DNA from: Oscillibacter valericigenes Sjm18-20
GTDB taxonomy: Bacteria > Bacillota > Clostridia > Oscillospirales > Oscillospiraceae
DNA: 64,000 bases
Direction of reading: 5' to 3'
NCBI GenBank assembly: GCA_000283575.1
Contig: AP012044.1
Location: 1,488,001-1,552,000 of the forward strand
The notes under the pieces: model-generated
Database searches by the model: none
What the model was told of the DNA's origin: nothing
The model's input: only the letters and a program-made list of their open reading frames with translations
In this document: piece by piece, positions 16,718 to 25,373 of the stretch
Layout: each line of letters opens with the position of its first letter
Numbering within the stretch: position 1 is the stretch's first letter
Position numbers and translations under genes: made by a program

Positions 16718-17578
16718 TTATCCGTTGGACCCGGCGGCATTCCTCTGCGCAGCCGCGTCCTCGCCGGCTCGTATGACGGCGGGAATGTCGATCTCCAGAA
16801 TCAGCTCGCTGCAGCCGGGACTCTTTACAATGCGCTGGATGTACGGGGAATAGCTCATAAGCTGACTCTCCGTGCCCAGAACCTCATCTTCCACCGTTTC
16901 CACGGACAGTACCTCGTCCACCACTATGCCGAGACTGGTTTCTCCGCTGAGTACCAGCACCATTTCATGGAATTCACGGGCCCGGAAAATTTCCTTGGCA
17001 TTCTCCAGCACATCCAGTATTTTCGGCATATACTCGTTGCGGGCCTCGTCAAAAACGGCCTTTTTGCAGTTGGATATGTCGTCCCGGTTATCGGCTTCGT
17101 TGCAGTGCTCGGCCCGGATGGCCGCTTCATGCAGTTTGCGGTGGGGCTCCTCCATTCGCGCGAGGTGGGCGGACAGTTCCGAACTGTTGGTCTTAAAACT
17201 GTCGTACCATTTTCCCAGCTTGCACTTGTGGGGGTCTGTGGCCAAAGGGAAATGCTCGCCGGTTTCAATGGAGTGCTGCAAAGCCGTGACCCAGTTGATA
17301 TGGTCTTGCTTTCGGGCGTCCAGCATGGCGGTAAAGTCTTTGAATTCGTCTGTCATGGACTGTAGCCGCAGGGCGGCGCGCAGATCAAACATGGTGACGC
17401 TGCCACCCCGGAGAGGAAATATCCCGGAGATATAGGGCGGGGTGTCCGGCAGGGAGGTGTATTCCGGAAGCTCCATGATGGTGGAGATGTAGCGGCTGTC
17501 CGCGCAGTACAGTCCGCCGTTCAGGCGGAACAGAATTGACGGACACTGAACGCTGTCGTTTAAATGATAATTGCTCAT
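16718..17578 (-). CDS. CheW-like coupling protein with an inserted CZB zinc domain
   Basis: Chemotaxis adaptor of 286 aa with an unusual split layout. Residues about 12-80 match the first half of CheW (ILFRLNGGLYCADSRYISTI, ISGIFPLRGGSVTMFDLR). Residues about 82-190 form a chemoreceptor zinc-binding (CZB) domain with His in DHINWV, the HKCKLGKWY motif and EEPHRKLHEAA. Residues about 192-275 resume CheW (MVLVLSGETSLGIVVDEVLSV, LILEIDIPAVI). The ATG at 17578 is used; the frame runs far upstream without a ribosome site. CZB domains sense zinc or hypochlorite in chemoreceptors, so zinc- or redox-gated coupling is inferred. No che genes adjoin it; chemoreceptor and HD-GYP genes lie 41 kb away. Confidence 0.82.
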   Translation of the reverse strand: MSNYHLNDSVQCPSILFRLNGGLYCADSRYISTIMELPEYTSLPDTPPYISGIFPLRGGSVTMFDLRAALRLQSMTDEFKDFTAMLDARKQDHINWVTALQHSIETGEHFPLATDPHKCKLGKWYDSFKTNSSELSAHLARMEEPHRKLHEAAIRAEHCNEADNRDDISNCKKAVFDEARNEYMPKILDVLENAKEIFRAREFHEMVLVLSGETSLGIVVDEVLSVETVEDEVLGTESQLMSYSPYIQRIVKSPGCSELILEIDIPAVIRAGEDAAAQRNAAGSNG

Positions 17579-17762
17579 GGTACAAATACCCTTTCTTAAA
17601 ATAATATGGTAAGGAGCCGTTGGCTTCAAATGTAATGACAGGAGAAAAATCATAAAACAAAGATATTTGCAAGTTATTTTATTTATTGTATCATGATTTT
17701 TCCGCGATGCAAGGAACAATCGCTTTTGCCAGAAAGATTCCCGGACTTTTTGCTTGACAAAC

Positions 17763-17791
17763 TTGACAAAACAGGGCCGTGCGGTTATACT
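17763..17791 (+). promoter_or_regulatory. Promoter of the valine T-box operon
   Basis: TTGACA and TATACT with a 17-base spacer. A second TTGACA overlaps nine bases upstream. Confidence 0.8.
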
Positions 17792-17794
17792 AAG

Positions 17795-18052
17795 CTGAAA
17801 TATGAAAGCTGCGATGATGGAAAGCAGTAGCCGCAGGCAGACGCGAAGAGAGAGGACGGAAGGTGCAAGTCCCCGGTAGGTCCGCGGTGAAGTCGTTTCG
17901 GAGCATTGGCCTGAAAGCGAGTAAGCGCCAACGGGACCTCCCGTTACAGAGGAGCGGCGTAGCTGCGCCGCGTGAGCGCGGGAATTTCCCGAATCCAGGT
18001 GGTACCACGGACTTTTTGTTCGCCCTGAGCCGAAAGGCTCGGGGCGTTTTTT
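17795..18052 (+). promoter_or_regulatory. T-box leader, specifier GUC (valine)
   Basis: tRNA-sensing leader that permits read-through when uncharged tRNA binds. Stem I contains the AGTA bulge side (near 17826) and the matching GAA followed by the triplet GTC at 17892-17894, a valine codon consistent with valS downstream. The antiterminator T-box sequence is CCAGGTGGTACCACGG (about 17996-18011). An intrinsic terminator follows (18022-18052): GCCCTGAGCC-GAAA-GGCTCGGGGC, then T's. The specifier was chosen by motif position, not by folding. Confidence 0.88.
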
Positions 18053-18065
18053 GTTTGGAGGGGAC

Positions 18066-18650
18066 ATGGAGCGATTTGTATTCGAGACCACCCAGGGCGC
18101 GGTGCTGGAGGCCGCGGAGGAAGCGGCTCTGATGGATTACGCCCGCGTTCGGGCCAATGCGGCGCGGCCCTGCGTGCTGGTTGCCGTGCTGACCGTGGGG
18201 TTTGCCGGGTATTTTCTTTTCAAGCAGGACTGGAAGACCGCGCTGTATACGGTTTTGCTGGGATTGCTGCTCAGCGCGTTTTTCTGGCTCCCCATGCTGG
18301 GAAGCAAGCGGTTTCGAACCGGCGTCCAAAACGCCCGCGCGCAGCGGGGAAACCTGACCAACACCGTCCGGGCCAAGTCCGTACGCTTCGTATTTGAAGG
18401 TGATGGCTGCCGGATGCTGGACGGCAAGGACGCGGAGGTCCGGTTCTGGAAGGATCTTCACATGGGAGAGGTCCGGGAGAGCGACCGGCTTTTCTGGCTT
18501 CCCGTGGAGGATACGTCCGTTCTGCTACCGAAAAGCGATCTTAAGGAGGGAGCGGTCGACGGCTTTCGCAGATGGCTGAGGAGTCACAGCAGGCGCTATC
18601 GTGTCTGCAGGGTGACGGAGCGCCTGCGCCGCAGCATCGAGCGGGAATAA
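18066..18650 (+). CDS. YcxB-like membrane protein in the valS T-box operon
   Basis: Membrane protein of 194 aa with an N-terminal cytoplasmic helix and two membrane segments (about 36-54 and 62-80: CVLVAVLTVGFAGYF and LYTVLLGLLLSAFFWLP). A C-terminal domain resembles the YcxB-like fold (VRFVFEGDGCRML, SDRLFWLPVEDTSVLLPKS). It starts at the ATG at 18066 after GGAGGGGAC, only 14 bases beyond the T-box terminator, so it is the first gene under valine tRNA control and precedes valS by 77 bases. The function is unknown. YcxB-like proteins are common in Clostridia but not usually tied to a tRNA synthetase. Confidence 0.75.
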   Translation: MERFVFETTQGAVLEAAEEAALMDYARVRANAARPCVLVAVLTVGFAGYFLFKQDWKTALYTVLLGLLLSAFFWLPMLGSKRFRTGVQNARAQRGNLTNTVRAKSVRFVFEGDGCRMLDGKDAEVRFWKDLHMGEVRESDRLFWLPVEDTSVLLPKSDLKEGAVDGFRRWLRSHSRRYRVCRVTERLRRSIERE

Positions 18651-18727
18651 AGAGCCGTTTCAGCGGGAAACCGGTCAAACCATTTTGCCTTTAAGAATTT
18701 CAGATATCAAATAAAGGAGACTAGACC

Positions 18728-21373
18728 ATGAAAAAAGAACTGCCAAAGGTGTACGACCCCCAACAGGTGGAGTCCCGCATCTACGAGAGCTGGATGAAAG
18801 GCGGCTGTTTCAAGGCGGAGCCCGATCCCCAAAAAGAGCCCTTCTCCATTGTGATGCCGCCCCCCAATGTCACCGGACAGCTTCATATGGGCCACGCGCT
18901 GGATTCCACGCTTCAGGATATTCTCACCCGCTTTAAGCGGATGGAGGGCTATTCCGCCCTGTGGCTCCCCGGTGTGGACCACGCGGGCATCGCCACCCAG
19001 ATCAAGGTGGAGGAGGAGCTCCGTGTCAAGGAGGGCAAGACCCGGTACGACTTGGGCCGCGAGAAATTTCTGGAGCGGGTTTGGGCCTGGAAGGAAAAGT
19101 ACGGTAACCGCATCGTAGAGCAGCAGAAGAAGATGGGCGTTTCCTGCGACTGGGACCGCTCCCGCTTTACCATGGACGAAACCTGCGCCAGGGCCGTGCG
19201 GGAGACCTTCTGCGACCTCTATGAAAAGGACATGATCTATAAGGGAAGCCGCATCATCAACTGGTGCCCCCACTGCACGACCGCCCTGTCCGACGCAGAG
19301 GTGGAGTATGTGGATAAGCCCGGCCACCTGTGGTATATCCGTTATCCCCTCACCGACGGGTCCGGCGATCTGGTCATCGCCACCACCCGACCGGAGACCA
19401 TGATGGGCGATACCGGCGTGGCGGTGAACCCGGAGGATGAGCGCTTCAAGCATCTGATCGGAAAGACCTGCATCCTGCCCATTATGAACCGGGAGATTCC
19501 AATTGTGGGTGATGAATACTGCGAGATCGGCTTCGGCACCGGCGCGGTGAAGATGACCCCTGCCCACGACCCCAACGATTTTGAGGTGGGCCTTAGACAC
19601 AATCTGGAGGTCATCCGCTGCATTGGCGACGACGGGCATATCAACGAAAACGGCGGGCCGTACGTCGGGATGGACCGCTACGAGTGCCGCAAGGCCATTG
19701 TAAAGGATCTGGAGGAGCAGGGATATCTGGTTAAGACGGAGGATTACAGCCACAACGTCGGCACCTGCTATCGCTGCCACAACGACGTGGAACCCTTGAT
19801 CTCGGCCCAGTGGTTCGTGAAGATGGAGCCGCTGGCAAAAGAGGCGCTGCGTGTGGTCCGGGACGGCGAGGTGAAATTCGTCCCCGAGCGGTTCTCCAAG
19901 ACCTATATCAACTGGATGGAAAACGTCCATGACTGGTGTATTTCCCGCCAGCTCTGGTGGGGCCACCAGATCCCTGCGTGGTACTGTGACGAGTGCGGCC
20001 ACATCAATGTGGGACGGGAGGACCCCACAAAGTGCGAAAAGTGCGGCTGCACCCACCTGACCCGGGACCCGGATGTGCTGGACACATGGTTCTCTTCCGC
20101 ACTGTGGCCTTTCTCCACTCTGGGCTGGCCGGAGAAGACTGCGGATCTGAACTACTGGTATCCCACCTCCGTCATGGTCACCGGCTACGACATCATCTTC
20201 TTCTGGGTGGCCCGGATGATCTTCTCCGGTTGCGAACAGATGAAGGAGATCCCCTTCCACACGGTTCTGATTCACGGTTTGGTCCGGGACGACAAGGGCC
20301 GCAAGATGTCCAAATCTCTGGGCAACGGCATCGACCCGCTGGAGATGGCGGAGAAATACGGCGCGGATGCCCTGCGTTTCAACCTCATCACCGGCAACAG
20401 TCCCGGAAATGACACCCGGTTCTACACGGAAAAGTGCGAGGCCATGCGTAACTTTGCCAACAAGATATGGAACGCCTCCCGCTTTGTGCAGATGAACCTG
20501 ACCATTGACCAGTGCGTCCTGCCCGAAAAGCTGGAGCAGGAGGACAAGTGGGTTTTGACCAAGCTCAACACCCTGATTCAAGAGGTTACGGAAAATCTGG
20601 ACGCCTATGAGATCGGCGTGGCCTCCGCCAAGGTGTACGACTTCATCTGGGACACCTATTGCGACTGGTATATCGAGCTGACCAAGACCCGTATGAGCGG
20701 CGGCGATCCGGAGAGCAAGCTGGCGGCGGAAAACGTTCTGTGCTACGTGCTGAGCGAGGTTTTGAAGCTGCTGCACCCCTTCATGCCCTTTATCACGGAG
20801 GAAATCTGGCAGTCCCTGCCCCGTCGGGAGGACGAGGAGGACAATAAGTTCCTGATGACCTCTCAGTGGCCGGTATATGACGAGAAGCTGAACTTCCCCG
20901 CTGAGACGGAGGCCATGGAGTCGGTAATGGATACCATCCGCGCCATTCGTGCCCGTCGGGCTGAGATGAATGTGCCGCCGTCCAGAAAGGCGGAGCTGAT
21001 TTTGAAGACCGACGAGCCGGAGACCTACCGCCAGGCGATGCACTTTATCACGCGCCTTGCCTACGCCTCCGACGTGACGGTTTCCGCCGACGCCCCGGAA
21101 AAGCTGGACGGACAGGTGTCCATCGTTACACGCAAGGCCGTCGCCTATATCCCGCTGGCGGAGCTGGTGGACGTAAAAGCGGAGATGGAGCGCATCGCCC
21201 GGGAAAAGGAGAAGGCCGAGAACGGCCTGCGCATCACCGAGGGGAAGCTGAAGAACGAAAAATTTGTGGCCAACGCACCCGAGGCTGTGGTGAACGTGGA
21301 GCGGGAGAAGGTCGCAAAGTACAAGGAGCTGATTGCCCGGCTGGAAGAATCCGCCAAAGCGATGCAGGGCTGA
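18728..21373 (+). CDS. valS: Valyl-tRNA synthetase
   Basis: Class I synthetase charging tRNA-Val, 881 aa, cytoplasmic. The ATP-site motif is PPPNVTGQLHMGHA (HIGH type, about 41-54) and the second signature is GRKMSKSLGNGIDP (KMSKS, near 525). The editing CP1 domain lies between (TTRPETMMGDT, GTGAVKMTPAHD), with a zinc site CDECGHINVG...CEKCGC. The anticodon-binding domain and a C-terminal coiled coil (MERIAREKEKAENGLRITEG) are complete. ATAAAGGAGACTAGACC precedes the ATG. Regulated by the upstream T-box. Confidence 0.98.
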   Translation: MKKELPKVYDPQQVESRIYESWMKGGCFKAEPDPQKEPFSIVMPPPNVTGQLHMGHALDSTLQDILTRFKRMEGYSALWLPGVDHAGIATQIKVEEELRVKEGKTRYDLGREKFLERVWAWKEKYGNRIVEQQKKMGVSCDWDRSRFTMDETCARAVRETFCDLYEKDMIYKGSRIINWCPHCTTALSDAEVEYVDKPGHLWYIRYPLTDGSGDLVIATTRPETMMGDTGVAVNPEDERFKHLIGKTCILPIMNREIPIVGDEYCEIGFGTGAVKMTPAHDPNDFEVGLRHNLEVIRCIGDDGHINENGGPYVGMDRYECRKAIVKDLEEQGYLVKTEDYSHNVGTCYRCHNDVEPLISAQWFVKMEPLAKEALRVVRDGEVKFVPERFSKTYINWMENVHDWCISRQLWWGHQIPAWYCDECGHINVGREDPTKCEKCGCTHLTRDPDVLDTWFSSALWPFSTLGWPEKTADLNYWYPTSVMVTGYDIIFFWVARMIFSGCEQMKEIPFHTVLIHGLVRDDKGRKMSKSLGNGIDPLEMAEKYGADALRFNLITGNSPGNDTRFYTEKCEAMRNFANKIWNASRFVQMNLTIDQCVLPEKLEQEDKWVLTKLNTLIQEVTENLDAYEIGVASAKVYDFIWDTYCDWYIELTKTRMSGGDPESKLAAENVLCYVLSEVLKLLHPFMPFITEEIWQSLPRREDEEDNKFLMTSQWPVYDEKLNFPAETEAMESVMDTIRAIRARRAEMNVPPSRKAELILKTDEPETYRQAMHFITRLAYASDVTVSADAPEKLDGQVSIVTRKAVAYIPLAELVDVKAEMERIAREKEKAENGLRITEGKLKNEKFVANAPEAVVNVEREKVAKYKELIARLEESAKAMQG

Positions 21374-21393
21374 TTTCAGAATGAAATTTAACA

Positions 21394-21427
21394 AAGGACG
21401 CGGACCGGTTTTTTGGTCCGCGTCCTT
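21394..21427 (+). terminator. valS terminator
   Basis: AAGGACGCGGACC pairs with GGTCCGCGTCCTT. The gap 21428-21620 shows nothing else. Confidence 0.75.
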
Positions 21428-21620
21428 CTGCGTTAAAAAAGAGCGGAATGGACACCGTTCCGATCTTTGAGATTACCTGAGTTGAAGAAAGTAGCTGCTA
21501 TTCTAAATTGAAAAACGAAAGTTAATATATCAAAGGCGGCATACAAAAATTTCACAATTTCCAATGGTGTGGGCGGTAATTGATTTGCTCAGGAATAGGC
21601 TGTTTCCTTTCGGCAATGTT

Positions 21621-22262
21621 CTATATATGTGAAGGAAGAGGGATGCTTTCTCCCCCAACGACGTACAAAATAACTGAGGCAATATTGGATAAGGAAATAA
21701 TAACGAACATTTTACTATAGCCGCAGCAGATAATTAAGAGCCCCGCAATACCTCCGCCTATACCGATTCCAATATCATAAGCACAAAGAAAGGTGGAGTT
21801 AGCGGAGCCGCGCCTCTCAGGTGGAGCAATGTGTACGGCCATAGACTGGAGAGCGGGTTCGAGTCCGCCGAAACCATAACCAGCCAATACGGCAGACAGG
21901 ATAAAGGCGACAGTATTTGGATGAAAGGCCAGCAACAGAAAAGCTGCAAACATGGCGGCGTTACAAGAGTAGACGAAAAGACCTTCCCCTTTTCGGTCTG
22001 CCACTTTTCCGACCGTGATACGTACCAGCAAAAGCATACAGGACATTATCGCGAAATAAATGCCGCCGGTCGGGAGGCCGTTATCGCGGGCATGCTTGGC
22101 AAGAAAGTTCTCAAGTGCACCAAAAGTAAGCAGGAATACCAGCATCACACTTGATGCCGGAAGGGCATCTCTGTCAACCAGCGCCTTGAAGCTCAAAGGC
22201 TTCTTTAGAGCCTCGACCCGGGGCACCTTAAGAAACAGAAATAGGATGGCTCTTTCGGACAA
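21621..22262 (-). pseudogene. MFS transporter, C-terminal half only
   Basis: Translates to about 210 residues with six hydrophobic segments, matching the second half of a major facilitator protein: FLAKHARDNGLPTGGIYFAI, the MFS loop motif VGKVADRKGEG, GYGFGGLEPALQSMAVHI and CAYDIGIGIGGGIAGLL. Full MFS proteins have about 400 residues, so the N-terminal six helices are missing. The start (MSERAILF) lies in sequence that would be the central cytoplasmic loop, and no ribosome site precedes it. Just upstream is a DUF2798-like fragment, so a deletion probably fused two loci. Probably non-functional. Confidence 0.75.
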
Positions 22263-22294
22263 TATTCAAAAACCAACTCGCAGAAACCGGCAAA

Positions 22295-22525
22295 TTATCC
22301 GGACAGGAGGCGGTGATATGAGGCAATAGGACTGGCAATAAAATGCTCCATAATGAAAACAATAGCAGTCATTAGCGAAATATCCTTCCAGTGCCAGGCG
22401 GCCTTGAACATCCACATATCGAATTCACCGTGACCGATGCCCAGATTATAATGTTCCATTCCAAAGGCCATCGCCAGCGACATCATCAAAGCCAATAGGA
22501 TCTCCTGAGATTTTGTTTTAGGCAT
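22295..22525 (-). pseudogene. DUF2798-like small membrane protein, truncated
   Basis: 76 residues starting MPKTKSQEILLALMMSLAMA, with a hydrophobic helix and the MxxYN-type pattern seen in DUF2798 proteins (HYNLGIG), then a second hydrophobic helix (ISLMTAIVFIMEHF). Family members often have two such units. The end (ASYHRLLSG) runs into DNA that leads directly to the truncated MFS gene, suggesting the C-terminal part was lost in the same deletion. GAAAGGATC precedes the ATG. It could still be expressed as a short protein. Confidence 0.5.
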
Positions 22526-22621
22526 AGTAAGATCCTTTCAAATGCATAAATGAGAGATATAATTAATAATTGTACTGTGCAACCCCCTTTGTAAATAATA
22601 GAATCAGCTGCGGCAGACTCC

Positions 22622-22664
22622 ATAATAAAAAAGCGCGTAAGTCCAAACCTGGACTTACGCGCTT
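22622..22664 (-). terminator. Hairpin with T-run on the minus strand
   Basis: AAGCGCGTAAGTCC pairs with GGACTTACGCGCTT, and on the minus strand TTTTTTATTATG follows. It lies upstream of the DUF2798 fragment rather than after a gene, so it is a leader terminator or a relic. Of the 22665-23095 stretch, only the promoter and small ORF below look meaningful. Confidence 0.6.
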
Positions 22665-22935
22665 GCTGCTCGGCAAATAGATTGTAACATGTGCAAACAG
22701 CAAAAGTCAAACTTGGTTTTGTGTATTTTCTTTTACATCCGATCTTAAAAAACGCGATACCATTGCAACGTGTAGATCAGAAAAAGCCGGGTAACCGGTC
22801 TGCATGCCAGTTACTCAGCTTTTTTTATGGTGAAGATATCTTAGCAAGACTCAATGCCAAATTGATTCTCGCTTTGAAGTTACAATTCCAAAATAGAGCT
22901 TAGATCATTTAATTCAGCCCCTTTGAGATTGAGTC

Positions 22936-22963
22936 TTGCAAATACGAACATATGTGCTATAAT
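22936..22963 (+). promoter_or_regulatory. Promoter with LexA-like site in the spacer
   Basis: TTGCAA and TATAAT are 16 bases apart. Between and overlapping them is CGAACATATGTGCT, which matches the Gram-positive SOS box CGAACNNNNGTTCG in the first half and 3 of 5 bases of the second. dinB begins about 290 bases downstream. SOS control is plausible but unproven. Confidence 0.4.
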
Positions 22964-23095
22964 AATCCGAGAGCTACCGTAGATTGCAAAAGTGAACATC
23001 CGATTTTCAGGAAAAAATGAGTCTTAGACCGGTTGATTACCTTTGCAATAGGAATGTGATAATATGGATTCGGTCACAATCTGCGGGAGGCGAGA

Positions 23096-23194
23096 ATGAG
23101 CCGAATCACAAGCGGCTTCGTGAAAGGAACAAGCTGCACCCGTATTGGATTATGTGGGGATAATAGCTGCCGGCGCATGTTCGTACGATCATGA
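23096..23194 (+). CDS. Possible 32-aa Cys-containing peptide upstream of dinB
   Basis: A short frame with a good ribosome site (GGGAGGCGAGA) starting at the ATG at 23096. The product contains three Cys and several basic residues (GTSCTRIGLCGDNSCRRMF). It ends 61 bases before dinB on the same strand. It could be a leader peptide, a small protein or chance. I know no family match. Confidence 0.35.
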   Translation: MSRITSGFVKGTSCTRIGLCGDNSCRRMFVRS

Positions 23195-23255
23195 TGCAAT
23201 CATGCGGGCATATGATCGGCATACACAAGGAGGGCTTCGGAGGGGAGGTACCGTG

Positions 23256-24467
23256 ATGGCGCGCGTGATTTTGCACTGTGATATGAACAGTTTCTTCGCC
23301 TCGGTGGAGCTTTTGTCCCATCCGGAGCTGCGGGACGCGCCGGTGGCCGTTTGCGGCGACCCGTCCTCCCGGCATGGGATTATTCTGGCAAAAAACGAGG
23401 CGGCGAAAAAGTTTGGCATTGTCACCGCGGAAACCATCTGGCAGGCGCGAAAAAAATGCCCGGGTCTGGTGCTTTTGCCGCCTCACCACCAGCTGTACCG
23501 GGAATACTCCAGGCGGATCAACGCAATCTACGACCAGTACACCGATCTGGTGGAGCCCTTCAGCGTGGACGAGAGCTGGCTGGATATAACCGGGTCGCTT
23601 CACCTGCTGGGCAGGGAGGGAAAAGCCGTCGCGGACGAAATCCGCGCGAGAGTGAAGCGGGAACTGGGACTGACGCTGTCGGTGGGCGTCAGCTTCAATA
23701 AAGTTTTCGCAAAACTGGGGAGCGACTACAAAAAACCGGACGCAACCACGGTGATCTCCCCCGAAAACTGGAAGGACCTTGTATGGCCCCTGCCGGTGGG
23801 CGATCTGCTCTTTGTGGGCAGGGCCGCCGGGGCGACGCTAAAGCAGTTCGGTGTGGAGACCATCGGGGAGCTTGCTGCCATGGACGCGGGGCAGTTGGAG
23901 GTGCTGATGGGTAAAATGGGCCGTCAGCTCCACGAGTACGCCAACGGGCTGGAGCGGGAGCCGGTGCGCTCCCGAAACGAGACGGAGCCGCCCAAATCCG
24001 TCGGAAGCGGGTCTACCTTCCAGAAGGACCTGACTCGCTGGGGAGAGGTGAGCGCGGCTGTGAGCCTGCTGGCGGACGATGTGGCGACGCGGCTGCGCCA
24101 GTGCGGGATGTATGCCGGCGGTGTGGCGGTGACGCTGCGGACACCGGACTTTCAGGATCGCTCCCGGCAAAAGCGGTTCGTCTCGCCCACCCATTTGATG
24201 CGGGAACTGGCGGACGGGGCCGTGGAGCTGCTGAATACCTTCTGGAAGCCGCCCGGCCCCATTCGGATGCTGACCATTACCGCCATTGCCCTGACGGACA
24301 GCGCCGATGCCTATGAGCAGGTGGACCTGCTGGATGACTCCGGCCCCCAGCGGGAGAAACAGGAAAAGCTGGAGTCCGCGATGGATCAAATTCGCGGAAA
24401 ATACGGTATGGGCGCAGTGCGCTTTGGTGCATTCGGCCCGGGAAAAAAGGAGGATCCCCTGTCATGA
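23256..24467 (+). CDS. dinB: DNA polymerase IV (Y-family)
   Basis: Translesion polymerase, 403 aa. The catalytic core begins VILHCDMNSFFASVELL (first metal Asp and steric-gate region). SVDESWLDITGS supplies the second Asp-Glu pair, with VGVSFNKVFAKLGSDYKKPD in the palm. The little-finger domain occupies about 240-400. It lacks an obvious C-terminal clamp-binding motif. GGGGAGG at about 23241-23247 precedes the ATG at 23256. Its last four bases overlap the next gene (ATGA), so the two are translationally coupled. Confidence 0.95.
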   Translation: MARVILHCDMNSFFASVELLSHPELRDAPVAVCGDPSSRHGIILAKNEAAKKFGIVTAETIWQARKKCPGLVLLPPHHQLYREYSRRINAIYDQYTDLVEPFSVDESWLDITGSLHLLGREGKAVADEIRARVKRELGLTLSVGVSFNKVFAKLGSDYKKPDATTVISPENWKDLVWPLPVGDLLFVGRAAGATLKQFGVETIGELAAMDAGQLEVLMGKMGRQLHEYANGLEREPVRSRNETEPPKSVGSGSTFQKDLTRWGEVSAAVSLLADDVATRLRQCGMYAGGVAVTLRTPDFQDRSRQKRFVSPTHLMRELADGAVELLNTFWKPPGPIRMLTITAIALTDSADAYEQVDLLDDSGPQREKQEKLESAMDQIRGKYGMGAVRFGAFGPGKKEDPLS

Positions 24468-25054
24468 CGATTGCAGAGGAAAAAAAGGAACTGCGCAGGC
24501 GCGTCCGGGCGCAGGAGCGGGAGCTCTCTTTCCGCTATAAGGAGCAGTCCGCCGCGGCCATTTCCAACCTGGTCTGCGCACTGCCGGATTATCGGGATGC
24601 GGACACGGTTTTCTGCTTTGTGGGTACCGCGCGGGAGATCGATACCCGCGGGATTTTGAACGACGCGCTGGCAAAGAGAAAACGGTTGTGTCTGCCGCTG
24701 TGTATGGCGGAACCGGGCATCATGGAGCTGAGGGCCGTAAAGTCCATGGACGAGTTGGTCCCCGGAGCATACGGAATTTTGGAGCCGGCCCCCGAATGTC
24801 CGCGTCTGATGCCGGACGAAGTGGATTTTGCCGTGCTCCCGTGCCTCAGCAGCAGCAGGGCGGGGCACCGGCTGGGCCAGGGCGGCGGGTATTATGACCG
24901 CTTCCTCGCCGCCTACCGGGGCAGCGCGGTGCTTTTGTGCCGAGAGCAGCTGTTACGGGAGGACATCCCCGTGGAGCCCCACGATATGCCGGTCCCCTGG
25001 GTGGTGACGGAGAACGGGCTGTATGAGGACGGCGTTCCCGCCCGAATCGAGTGA
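24464..25054 (+). CDS. 5-formyltetrahydrofolate cyclo-ligase
   Basis: Converts 5-formyl-THF to 5,10-methenyl-THF using ATP, returning folate to the one-carbon pool; 196 aa. The basic N-terminus EEKKELRRRVRAQERELS is typical. The family signature is LGQGGGYYDRFLAAYRG near residue 145-160, with DEVDFAVLPCLS before it. The family is variously named ygfA, fau or MTHFS. It overlaps dinB by four bases and lies just upstream of glyA, which also feeds one-carbon units, though a terminator separates them. Confidence 0.92.
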   Translation: MTIAEEKKELRRRVRAQERELSFRYKEQSAAAISNLVCALPDYRDADTVFCFVGTAREIDTRGILNDALAKRKRLCLPLCMAEPGIMELRAVKSMDELVPGAYGILEPAPECPRLMPDEVDFAVLPCLSSSRAGHRLGQGGGYYDRFLAAYRGSAVLLCREQLLREDIPVEPHDMPVPWVVTENGLYEDGVPARIE

Positions 25055-25103
25055 GCTGAGGTGATCTATCCGTCCGGGTGGAGCGGCGGGACCCGCGTTT
25101 GAA

Positions 25104-25139
25104 GAGCAGAGCGTCCGTCAGGGGGCGCTCTGCTTTTTT
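25104..25139 (+). terminator. Terminator after the dinB operon
   Basis: GCAGAGCG pairs with CGCTCTGC across a 12-base loop, then six T's. Confidence 0.8.
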
Positions 25140-25253
25140 ATGCGGACTGAATGTGAAAGTGACGGGCACTGAACTAACACGCTGACGAGGCGCCGGCGGG
25201 AGAATTTTGCGTATTTTTGTCGCAGAGAGGGAAAAAATAGTTCTTTGTGTCTC

Positions 25254-25282
25254 TTCACAAATTGAATTGCGTATGATATGAT
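25254..25282 (+). promoter_or_regulatory. glyA promoter
   Basis: TTCACA and TATGAT with a 17-base spacer, about 90 bases before the glyA start. Confidence 0.55.
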
Positions 25283-25373
25283 GCTGCAATAGCCGTATTT
25301 TCCGGCAGGCCGCGTGAGCGTACATCGCTCCTTACTGTGCTGGAAGATACAGAAAGACAAAGGAGTTTTTGAC

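Noticed and set aside
18707..21394. Very long open frame on the strand opposite valS
   Set aside because: Exact antisense of valS in a GC-rich gene; no ribosome site or recognisable domain. A codon-bias shadow.
22691..22903. 70-codon frame between the MFS remnant and dinB
   Set aside because: No ribosome site and no domain features.
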